From positions 150,682,199 through 150,746,198 of the forward strand of contig OX235279.1 in the NCBI GenBank assembly GCA_944472155.2: 64,000 nucleotides of DNA, written 5' to 3'. Position numbers and translations under genes: made by a program. Below the pieces are notes generated by a model. It worked only from the letters and a program-made list of their open reading frames with translations. It had not been told where the DNA came from and searched no databases. This stretch comes from Trichobilharzia szidati. Lineage: Eukaryota > Platyhelminthes > Trematoda > Strigeidida > Schistosomatidae. Shown here in pieces: positions 56,106 through 64,000 of this stretch. Each line of letters opens with the position of its first letter. Position 1 is the first letter of the stretch.

Positions 56106-59100
56106 CATCATCATCATCATCATCAGTCCCTTAACTTTCGTCGTGGGGGTGCTATGACAGTTCGCGCTATCAGTCTTCGCCATTCTTCTCGGTTTAATGC
56201 TATTTTCTGTAGCGTATCCAAGGGCATTTCAGTCCACTCTTTTATGTTGTCAAGCCAGCTCTTATTCGGTCGACCTCTCTTTCGTGCTCCTCCTACTGTG
56301 CCTTGTAGAATCGTTTTGGACAATGTGTCATGTCTTACCGTGTGGCCGAACCATTGTAGTTTCCGTTTCTTTACGATTGAAAGGAGTGGTTCCTGTTTTC
56401 CTGCCAGTCTATGGACCTGGTGTAAGACATATTCATTAGTTTTCCTTTCAAGGTAACTTATTCCTAGGATCCTTCTATAGCTTTTGTTTTCGAAGGCTTG
56501 TATTCTTCTTTCTGTCTCTGCATTCAGGGTCCAGCTCTCACATCCATATAGGAATACAGAGAGGACCAGTGACGAGTAGAGTTTCATTTTTGCTGAGACG
56601 CTGATGTTGCTCTTCCATATTTTCCCTAACTTGGACATGGTGGCAGAGGCTAGGTTTAGTCGAATTTTTATTTCCTTAGTGGACCTTCCATCTTTTGTTA
56701 GGGTAGACCCAAGGTATTTGAAAGTTTCAACCTCTTCTAATACATGTCCATCAAGTCTGATACATCTATCTGAGTTGTTTCCTCCGTTAATGAGTATTTT
56801 GCTTTTTTCTGTGCTGATTTCCATGCCCACAGATTTGGTTGCAACATCAAGTCTTGAGGTGAGGTCCTGAACTTGATCAATGTTTTCCCCAATGAGGGCT
56901 ATATCATCAGCAAATCTGAGGTTGGAAATTGGTCTTCCGTTTATGCTAAGTGTTGGTGTAAAGTCATGTAGGGTTTGTGTCATAATATGTTCGAGGAATA
57001 AATTAAAGAGGACTGGTGAGAGAATGCACCCTTGGCGTACTCCTATAGTTGTTCTGAAGAACTCGCCAGTTTGATTATTTAGAGATACTGCACTACTAGA
57101 TTTGTTATATAAAGACTTAATAACCTCAATTATGTTTTTATCTATATTGTAGTTATTCATGACTTGCCATAAGCCTTCGTGCCACACACGGTCAAAGGCC
57201 TTCTTAAAATCGATAAAGTTGTGTACTAGCATTTTTTGGTGTTGTAGACATTTTTCGTTTAGTACCCTTATGTTAAAAATTTGTTCAGCAGTGCTTCTGC
57301 CCGGCCTGAATCCGGCCTGTTCTTCTGAGAGTATTTCCTCTACTTTCTTTTTGAGTCTGTTCAATATTACTTTCAGCATGACTTTACTTGGGTGGCTGAT
57401 TAAACTTATTGTTCTATAGTTCTCGCACTGTTTTGCGTCCCCTTTCTTAAATATTGGAATGATTAGTGACTGAGTCCATTCTTTAGGCCATTCTTTTTCT
57501 TGCCAGATTTTTTGACAGGCTGCTTTCAGCCATTTAACTGTTTGTGGTCCACCATGTTTAATTAGTTCTGCCGGTATGTTGTCAATTCCTGGTGATTTAT
57601 CTCCCTTAAGTGATTTTATTGCTTCCTCTACTTCTGACTCTAGTATGGGTGAATCACCGATCTCCCTATTGTCCCAGCATGAATTGTTTATTAGGCTATA
57701 ATTAGGGCTTATTTTATGATTGTAGAGTCCCTTACAGTATTCTGTCCACCTTCTAAGGATATCTGCTTCTTCTGTTAAGAGGGTGCCTTTACCATCCTCA
57801 ATTACGGTTGCTCTATTCAGTTTCGTATTGGTCAGCTTATTCAGTGTTTCGAATGCTTTTTTATTGTTGCCTCCCCTTAAGCTATTATCGATGATATTAC
57901 ATTGTTCAGTAATCCAGCCCTCCTTTGCTCTCTTCATTTTGGAGCGTATTTCTTTGTCTACTGTTCTATACTCTTCCCTGTACTGGGAATTAAGTCCTTT
58001 CTTCTTTTTTAGTTCTCTTCTTGTATCACACAGGTTTAAAATATCGTCTGTGACCCATGGTTTGATTTTCTTTGTTTTGTTACCCAGAACTTCTGTTGTT
58101 GATTCATGCAGCACTGTTTTAATGGTTTCAGTGAGTGAATCGATATTGTCGTGAATCAAGGTAAGTGCAGCGAACTTGCCCCCTACATTTGCCTTAAACA
58201 TTTCTGCTATGTTTGGGTCCCTAAGTTTCTCTAGGTCATATCTGATTCGAGGGCTTATTTGTCTGCGGTTCTGTTTTAGTTTTAATTTTATAGTCATTAA
58301 AACCATGTCATGATCGCTGCCTATGTCTGCTCCAGGAAAAGTTCTGGTTTTAGCCTTGTTAATGCTTGATTTGAATCTTGCTGGGAACAGAATGTAGTCT
58401 ATCTGGCTATGTGTTTTGTTGTCAGGTGAGTGCCATGTTGTTTTCCTTGATGTCTTATGAGGGAATAGAGTGTTGGCCAGTGTGAGCTTGTGGCTGCTTG
58501 CAAATTCCAGCAGTCTTATTCCTCTCTCATTGGTTTCACCTAATCCAAAACGTCCAGCTGTGCCTGCCCATTGGTCATATGCATCTTCACCTACCTTAGC
58601 ATTCCAGTCACCCATGACAATAAGAATGTCTTTTTTCGGAGCCTCATTAATACACTCCTCTAGTTCATCATAGAAGCATTCTACTTCCTCGTCCTGGTAT
58701 TCAGATGTAGGCGCATAAACTTGTATTATTGTTATGTTAAGTGGTTGAGCCCTAACTCGTAGAGAAATGATTCTATTGTTTACGGGTCTACAGCTTATTA
58801 CAGAGTTAACTTGTTTTTTGTTTACGATGAAACCCACACCATGTTGGTGTTTCTCTTCGTCCCCACTGTACCATATCTTATGACCCTCTTCTGTAGTTGT
58901 TACTCCCGAGCCTGTCCACCTAACTTCTGATAAGCCTAGGATGTCCCATCGGTATTTACTGAGTTCATGGGTCAGTTCTTTTACTTTCCCACAGGCATAA
59001 AGCATTCGAACATTCCATGTTCCTATGACTGTGTCAGCATTTGGGAGTTTTATTAGTCGGTGTGTCTCAGTAGCTAACTTATCACTTCTGCCCTGTGACA

Positions 59101-59385
59101 CGGCAGCAGAAAGCGCGGTCGTTGTTAAACCGGGCCCCGACCGATCCGGCATGGCGTTTACTGATATTGTTCTCATCATAGCATTACACTGGGTTTGATA
59201 GGTCTTGACGGCACCCATCTCCTCTCCAAGACCGATTTTTCCTCAGGGTTGTCTCCCGAAGATGGACTGTCTTTCAGGACTCATGAGCTCCATCTGCCCA
59301 GTATTGGGTTTGATAGGTCTTGGTGGCACCCATCTCCTATCCAAGACCGATAACATAACATAACACCGATAACATAACACATTGA
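56106..59385 (-). mobile_element. Apparently intact RTE-clade non-LTR retrotransposon
   Basis: Bounded on its 3' side by a six-copy ATG/CAT microsatellite (plus-strand CATCATCATCATCATCATCA at 56107) just after the stop codon, typical of RTE 3' tails. The 5' leader holds a 44-bp direct repeat (59191-59234 and 59306-59350, 115-bp spacing). It begins near a short tandem repeat (ACCGATAACATAACATAAC at 59347). It has no LTRs and one long ORF. I did not find a clear target-site duplication. Confidence 0.85.
56123..59218 (-). CDS. RTE endonuclease-reverse transcriptase, 1031 aa, uninterrupted
   Basis: A single polyprotein nicks target DNA and reverse transcribes its own RNA at the nick. The APE endonuclease spans about residues 64-315: GTWNVRML (Asn69), LSEVRW (Glu98), VYAPTS, GDWNAKVG (Asp204, Asn206) and SDHD at 301-304, so all catalytic positions are present. 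The RT spans about 520-830: PAELIKHGG, IPIFKKGD, QAGFRPGRST, FIDFKKAFDRV (Asp670), GVRQGCILSP (726-735) and FADD (769-772). The FADD box is characteristic of RTE. The C-terminal domain has CESWTLNAETERRIQAFE and KRKLQWFGHTVRH. The length fits complete RTE proteins. The ATG at 59218 lies within a duplicated leader repeat, so a nearby start is possible. It is the only full-length intact TE protein here. Confidence 0.93.
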   Translation of the reverse strand: MGAVKTYQTQCNAMMRTISVNAMPDRSGPGLTTTALSAAVSQGRSDKLATETHRLIKLPNADTVIGTWNVRMLYACGKVKELTHELSKYRWDILGLSEVRWTGSGVTTTEEGHKIWYSGDEEKHQHGVGFIVNKKQVNSVISCRPVNNRIISLRVRAQPLNITIIQVYAPTSEYQDEEVECFYDELEECINEAPKKDILIVMGDWNAKVGEDAYDQWAGTAGRFGLGETNERGIRLLEFASSHKLTLANTLFPHKTSRKTTWHSPDNKTHSQIDYILFPARFKSSINKAKTRTFPGADIGSDHDMVLMTIKLKLKQNRRQISPRIRYDLEKLRDPNIAEMFKANVGGKFAALTLIHDNIDSLTETIKTVLHESTTEVLGNKTKKIKPWVTDDILNLCDTRRELKKKKGLNSQYREEYRTVDKEIRSKMKRAKEGWITEQCNIIDNSLRGGNNKKAFETLNKLTNTKLNRATVIEDGKGTLLTEEADILRRWTEYCKGLYNHKISPNYSLINNSCWDNREIGDSPILESEVEEAIKSLKGDKSPGIDNIPAELIKHGGPQTVKWLKAACQKIWQEKEWPKEWTQSLIIPIFKKGDAKQCENYRTISLISHPSKVMLKVILNRLKKKVEEILSEEQAGFRPGRSTAEQIFNIRVLNEKCLQHQKMLVHNFIDFKKAFDRVWHEGLWQVMNNYNIDKNIIEVIKSLYNKSSSAVSLNNQTGEFFRTTIGVRQGCILSPVLFNLFLEHIMTQTLHDFTPTLSINGRPISNLRFADDIALIGENIDQVQDLTSRLDVATKSVGMEISTEKSKILINGGNNSDRCIRLDGHVLEEVETFKYLGSTLTKDGRSTKEIKIRLNLASATMSKLGKIWKSNISVSAKMKLYSSLVLSVFLYGCESWTLNAETERRIQAFENKSYRRILGISYLERKTNEYVLHQVHRLAGKQEPLLSIVKKRKLQWFGHTVRHDTLSKTILQGTVGGARKRGRPNKSWLDNIKEWTEMPLDTLQKIALNREEWRRLIARTVIAPPRRKLRD

Positions 59386-59571
59386 AATGAAATTAAACTA
59401 GGGTAGTAACATATGTAGTTGATGAGTTGTCGAAAACAGTTGTTAAAAAAGAGTGACGTAATAGTATGAATAGTTTGATGATTGAGTTGTACTCAGGATA
59501 CCCATAGGAACAAAGTAGAGAATACGAAATTACTTAAGAGTTCTAAGTGGAAACAAGAATTATGCCCATCC

Positions 59572-59892
59572 TCACACTTGACTAGATGGACCTCACTGGT
59601 CACGACTTCTCACTAGAACTCCAGGAAACTCCGTCCTGGAGCAAGTCACTAGCGTGCATCGGATTAATTTCCTATAGTTGGTTTGTAAGGAATAGTCTTG
59701 TTTTTAAGAGTTGATCACTAGTTGATCTCTAACTGATTTCATTATGTGATCAACTCTTAAAAACAAGACTATTCCTTACAAACCAACTATAGGAAATTAA
59801 TCCGATGCACGCTAGTGACTTGCTCCAGGACGGAGTTTCCTGGAGTTCTAGTGAGAAGTCGTGACCAGTGAGGTCCATCCAGTCAAGTGTGA
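59572..59892. repeat. Foldback of SINE S3 5' part
   Basis: Arms 59572-59720 and 59747-59892 are nearly perfect complements (about 145 bp) with a 26-nt spacer (TAGTTGATCTCTAACTGATT...). The arm sequence includes ACTAGAACTCCAGGAAACTC and TTGGTTTGTAAGGAATAGTC, found also at 28.25 and 28.6 kb. Confidence 0.85.
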
Positions 59893-60125
59893 GGATGGAT
59901 GTTCCACCGATGACATTGGTAGGTGGTTGCGCTAAATCACGGATTAGGCAGGCCACTGAATCGGGTCTCAGTGGCTGAATGGTATACGAGCTTGCCTTGC
60001 AACCAGAAGGTCTTGGGTTTGACTCCTGGTAGTGGTTGCGTAATGCCGATGATTCCCGAACCAGGACGAAACAGCTGTCGCGTAATCCAATTCTGGCTTT
60101 AATAGTTCTTTAACTGATATCAGTC
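59747..60125 (+). repeat. SINE family S3, best copy
   Basis: The body (CCAGGACGGAGTTTCCTGGA) leads to a tRNA-like head at about 59965-60030: A-box-like TCAGTGGCTGAATGGTATAC and B-box-like GGGTTTGACTCCTGG. A hammerhead-like block follows (60046-60079), then TTTAACTGATATCAGTCC and an A-rich tail. The 5' part is duplicated in inverse orientation upstream. Confidence 0.7.
60046..60079 (+). ncRNA. Hammerhead-ribozyme motif in SINE S3
   Basis: CCGATGA (consensus CUGAUGA, one change), TCC-CGAACCA-GGA as helix II, CGAAAC, AGCT, GTC (cleavage triplet). Core and triplet are close to consensus. Helix I is poor: GCGTAATG upstream and GCGTAATCC downstream are direct rather than inverted repeats. Activity is therefore doubtful in this copy. 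Confidence 0.55.
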
Positions 60126-60179
60126 CTTAAAAACAAGAATTATAAGCAAATAAAGAAACAGGCAAACAAAAAATTAAGT

Positions 60180-60525
60180 TATCAAAAATCAACAAAGTTG
60201 TTACTATAATAATAGAAGTGGTTGAGTAATTTTCTTTTGTATGCACAGCTCGGATTTTTCTGTGTGAATAGCCAGAGCTTCAGCGGTACAAATAAGTCGA
60301 AACTGTATTGCCTTTGATAGGTTATTCTTGAATCTGTAGAATACTTTGAAGGAGGCGTTTGTTGAGATGAAATGATCAGTGTTAGCCAGGTGTTCAATTA
60401 TCGTACTCCTTATAGCACCACTATTACCTTTTCGCAACCGTGCTGAATCGTGTTCTTAGATCCTCTTGGACAGGATACGCGTTGAACGGCAGATGTACCT
60501 AGCTCCTCAGCTGCAGGTGAACTGA
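60180..60525 (-). pseudogene. Penelope-like element: GIY-YIG endonuclease remnant
   Basis: Near 60510, NRYQFTCS.GARYICRST is the nuclease start (YIC in place of YIG, with a stop). Then SGAIRSTIIEHLANTDHFIS, FRLICTAEALAIHTEKSELC and IQKKITQPL give the conserved C-terminal half in one frame. The RT part is absent. Confidence 0.75.
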
Positions 60526-60529
60526 TAGC

Positions 60530-61960
60530 GATTAACAAACACATTACTACAGATAAAATTTACTAAATAAAAGAAAAGATAAATGACATGATAAGAAAGT
60601 TCAAATTCCAAGTGGATACAAATGATCAGCAAAGATGTGAATTAACAACCAATGACGACAGTGGTTGTTAGCAGGCACAATTTTATCATCATTCATGGAG
60701 AATTCAAAAATGTTCTCTTTAAATTAGAGCTAGCACTGAAGATGCCGTCTAGAAGGACAAGGAAAGCCTCACAGTTGAATCATCCAGCCCAGAGAACACA
60801 CCCAAATCAAAAACATTATACAGTTGAGCTACACATCTTCCCTATTATTTCGAAACCAAAAGATTATGTGATTGGGTAAAAGGAAGCGTTAAGAAACAAA
60901 AATTTATGGGGCAAATAAAAACTAATGACTCCGTCTTCCTAAGCATAAATTTTGTCACAAGCGTTTGATAACAGCTGCTTTTGGAAACTTTAAGTATACA
61001 GTCTATTGTTTATTTCAGAGGGTTTCAGAATGTCTACTTGGTGACCCACAGCAATGAGATACTTGGCGATGGTAATTTTAATATCGATTGCTCTCTTGAG
61101 ATGTAGACTTGTTAGTATAAGTTCAGCGAATTCAACATGTGGCTTTCTTTTTGTTCGGTCAATGTAACTGTGGTTAAAGATACAAGTAAATTTATATATA
61201 TGTTTGAAGTCAACATGGGAATAATATCTGGCATCTTAAAATTGTACCAGTTAGCATGATGTTCTCTAACTTCGGGAACAGATGACTGCACCATAGGTTC
61301 TGGTGTTTGACGCACTGAATATCCTATTGATTACATCCGCAGTATTATCACTTTTAAAGTAACGTTATTTAAAGACAGGATTCTTGTTCATTGTGATTTT
61401 TTTCGCGCTAACGTCTTCGCAGATTCCACACTTAATAATAAATTTCCGAAGATACCATTTGTTTTCTTAGACGTTGCGATACCTCTTCCACTTTCTCAAT
61501 AAAGCACATTCTAGAAAGCAATAGGGTTGAGAAAAGAAATATTTGGTTTTCAATTAGATCCTCATCTCTGTCTCTACTCTAATATACATATAAATCTATA
61601 ATTTTTAAAACAATACACAACGTTTTACTAATCAAATGACGATAATTAGTAAGTGTCATATTGTCAAAGGGATGATATTAACGAAGAAAATTAGTGCACA
61701 TAGTTAGAGGGTAGAAATGGTTATAACAAGTGGATTGCATAATTTTGGAAAAATGAAGAGTAATTAAGGAACAAGCGAGTGTTCAAGTCAATTACGCAAT
61801 AAGTAATTAGAGGAAAATAAAACGATTTGGACGATGATAACTTGCAATTAGAGATGAAGTAATCAGAAAAAATAATTAAATAATCTGGTCAATCATAATT
61901 TTCAAAAGGCTTATGGGGAGGGCGAAGTAGTCAGGTTTATACATTCATGTAACTATGGCC
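60530..61960. other. Interval without a recognisable gene
   Basis: AT-rich; no assignable element. Open stretches at 60652-60879 and 61112-61315 lack motifs. Confidence 0.4.
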
Positions 61961-61964
61961 AAAG

Positions 61965-63035
61965 TTAGGAAAGTGGCTGTACGAATTGCTTCTGAACACA
62001 CAGGTGTGGCTTCTTCAGGTGGATTATCATGGCTTCAGGTGTATGCAGAAGATGAACTCGTAAAGCGAAACTAAGGTTAGTTGGAATCCGATAAATATCT
62101 CTAAATGCTTTATTAATATCAACTTTGTGCTCACAGTCTACAGGTTGTGTTAATATAGAGCTACGAATGGATCTTGTTTGTCCCTTGATTAACGATGCAG
62201 CATAATGTTCTGAAATACGACGGTGAACCTGAGTAATTATACACCTGAGGTAGCTGGCTGAACAGCTGCAGTTACACTGCTTGATACACATAGAGGAGGC
62301 AAATTTAGGTAGTTTATCTTTATTTCTCGAACGTAGAATTGGGGTGGTTGTGAAGAGACAACGTACCTCTGCTGCACTGAAAGCTCTTTTAACTGCATTC
62401 TTCAGGCGCTTTGTTAATGTTTCGCTGATGCTGTCACTGAGGAACTGCAGCTTTATGAACAATGGTTTTTTTGGAGCTGTTGCCATATTGACTCTTTTAG
62501 GTGCTAAATTTATATGTTTCTTAATGAGGTTATCTGGATGATCACTTCTACTAAGTAATCTTAAGCTTCTCATTGAGAAAGTAGTTTGAGCAGAATATCC
62601 TAGCTCTTTGAACCAAACACTTTACCAAGCTCCGTTTTTCATTTCAAAGGTGCAAAACTGAAAAAATGAGTGTACTGATCTATTGTTGTAGGTGTCGTAA
62701 ACACATTCCTTCTTAATATACCAACCTCTTTCCTGGTCAGAAAGACGTCTAAGAATGAGATACTATCATTAATTTTCTCCTCTGCGGTGAAGTTTATTGC
62801 TGAATACGCATCACAGAACTTGTCGAGGATGTTCGCTGCTTCATTCTCGTCTTTTCTAATCACAAATATATCATCTATATATTGACAGTAGAATTCTGTT
62901 TCTTTAATTACTCCTTTCCACGGTCCATTCTCTAACTTTGTGAGGAGAAAATCAGCTAGAACTGAAACTAGTGGAGAACCATATTCTATATTAAAAGTAT
63001 ATTCTTCTTGCTTTAAAAAGCAATACATTGATTAT
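61965..63035 (-). pseudogene. Penelope-like element: RT palm to GIY-YIG end (longest PLE here)
   Basis: From 63028: EYGSPLVSVLADFLLTKLEN (the 'G.PLGP.LA..F....E' motif), FYCQYIDDIFVI with the catalytic YIDD at 62870-62881, and INFTAEEKINDSISFLDVFL. A stop at 62639-62641 and frame changes follow. From 62573: a linker (SDHPDNLIKKHINLAPKRVN), MCIKQCNCSCSASYLRCI where the YIG motif is lost, RRISEHYAASLIKGQTRSIR, and KKPHLCVQKQFVQPL. The RT is truncated upstream of motif B. The catalytic Asp pair of the RT is intact but the nuclease motif is not. Confidence 0.85.
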
Positions 63036-63039
63036 CGTA

Positions 63040-64000
63040 AGAAAGATATGACACACTGTCATTTGTAACTTCTTTATTACTCATCTTTTCAATTAAAATA
63101 GAGGTTTAAAGATGTTTCATTGTGTTTGCACAAATTCACGTAGTCTTCCAGTATACCATGCGTATGGAGAGAAATTTTTAAAAAAAACGGAAAGGTGATT
63201 AAAACGTAATCAGTCATGAAGGAATGATGCGATAGAGCATAATTAAAAGAAAGGAATGGTAAAATCCCTTGGAGATTGTGGTGTATGTACAGAACAGAGC
63301 TTAAAATATCTCTGTCCTTTGCTTGAAGTGCTCAAAGAGCATAAAAATGATTTGGCATACACAACCGTCTAAAATACGGCTATGTTTAACAATGTTTTTG
63401 TAGACAATTATGGTTAAGGAGCAGCAATAGTGAGTGCCTGCATAATTGTTTGTGTTTACAAATTACAGCCTACATAAATAGATTTCAAGGCTTTCATTCA
63501 GTACAGCCTGTGCAAACCATTTCTTCTTTTAAAATCATAGATACGTTTTCATTCTGATTTCTATCACTTTCTTGTTTGTCTTCTTTATTTGCACTAAAGT
63601 GCTTTTCTTCTGAATGCTCATAAGTTGCTGGCCATCTCTTATAACTTCATGAAGATATCTCAATACACCTTTGTATGCTTTCTTGTGCGTGTAGCTATGT
63701 CATGACGTTTGTGAATATAATAAAATCTTTTGGGTATAGAACAATCATTACTGGAATAATTTATTTCTTTTGAACATAAAGCGTTGGCGTGAATTTTTAG
63801 ATCGCTAATGCCTCAGCTATGCTTACATGCCATGATGTCACTCCAGTTGGCGGGTTCGGTCGGATGTTGTTTGGGACTTTGGAAGAATTCTCAAATAAAG
63901 CTGGATGTCTTGAGTTCACTGGATGTTGTGTCATCGAGCCACAAACACACTTACGTCCTCTCTTTGTTAAACAGGTTGGATAGAGTTCTCAAGCGCGTTG
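63040..64000. other. Interval without a recognisable gene, to window end
   Basis: Nothing assignable on either strand. Confidence 0.4.

Noticed and set aside
56154..58673. Plus-strand open frames opposite the RTE gene
   Set aside because: They are antisense shadows of the long intact minus-strand ORF.

Overview
This is a eukaryotic, AT-rich window made almost entirely of transposable elements in different states of decay. The content points to a digenean flatworm, most likely a schistosome: CR1-type and RTE-type non-LTR elements (SR2-like 3' ends), an R2-clade fragment, a CsRn1-like Ty3/gypsy gag, many GIY-YIG Penelope-like elements (PLEs), tRNA-derived SINEs with Sm-alpha-like hammerhead motifs, and micro-introns of exactly 34 nt. 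This assignment comes from element families I recognise; no database was searched. I found no bacterial-type operon, CRISPR array, rRNA gene or functional tRNA gene.

Layout. 0-5.5 kb: R2-clade and CR1-type non-LTR remnants. 5.5-8.2 kb: sparse, one SINE. 8.4-27.2 kb: one very large inverted duplication whose centre is a 15-bp hairpin with a 12-nt loop (21897-21938). Each arm carries, from outside in, a decayed RTE element, a GC-rich imperfect hairpin, a DUF4806-like gene fragment, then an LTR (element B) interrupted by a miniature LTR retrotransposon (TRIM), and the start of a CsRn1-like gag. In the right arm the TRIM is a single complete 833-bp element (237-bp LTR, 359-bp internal region, 237-bp LTR) flanked by the 4-bp duplication CTAG. 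At the same site in the left arm, within one CTAG pair, it has become 13 LTRs alternating with 12 internal regions, and its last LTR is split by a 2.7-kb CR1-type element. 27-40 kb: SINEs and RTE 3' ends separated by unassignable AT-rich DNA. 40-63 kb: a dense set of PLE fragments and short palindromes, plus one uninterrupted RTE-clade element (1,031-codon ORF, 56123-59218, minus strand).

How the parts relate. Elements shared by both arms (RTE, DUF4806-like fragment, element B, TRIM) were in place before the inversion. The 12-unit array (or its loss on the right), the CR1-type insertion and several small indels came later. The RTE ORF is the only retrotransposase-coding region here that could still be functional; nearly everything else has stops or frameshifts. 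Hammerhead-like motifs occur in SINEs and beside PLE 3' ends. The DUF4806-like fragment is the only host-type gene I can support, and it is probably a pseudogene.

Limits: exact element ends, arm identity and unit identity were judged by eye. A foldback or tandem-repeat assembly error cannot be excluded from sequence alone.
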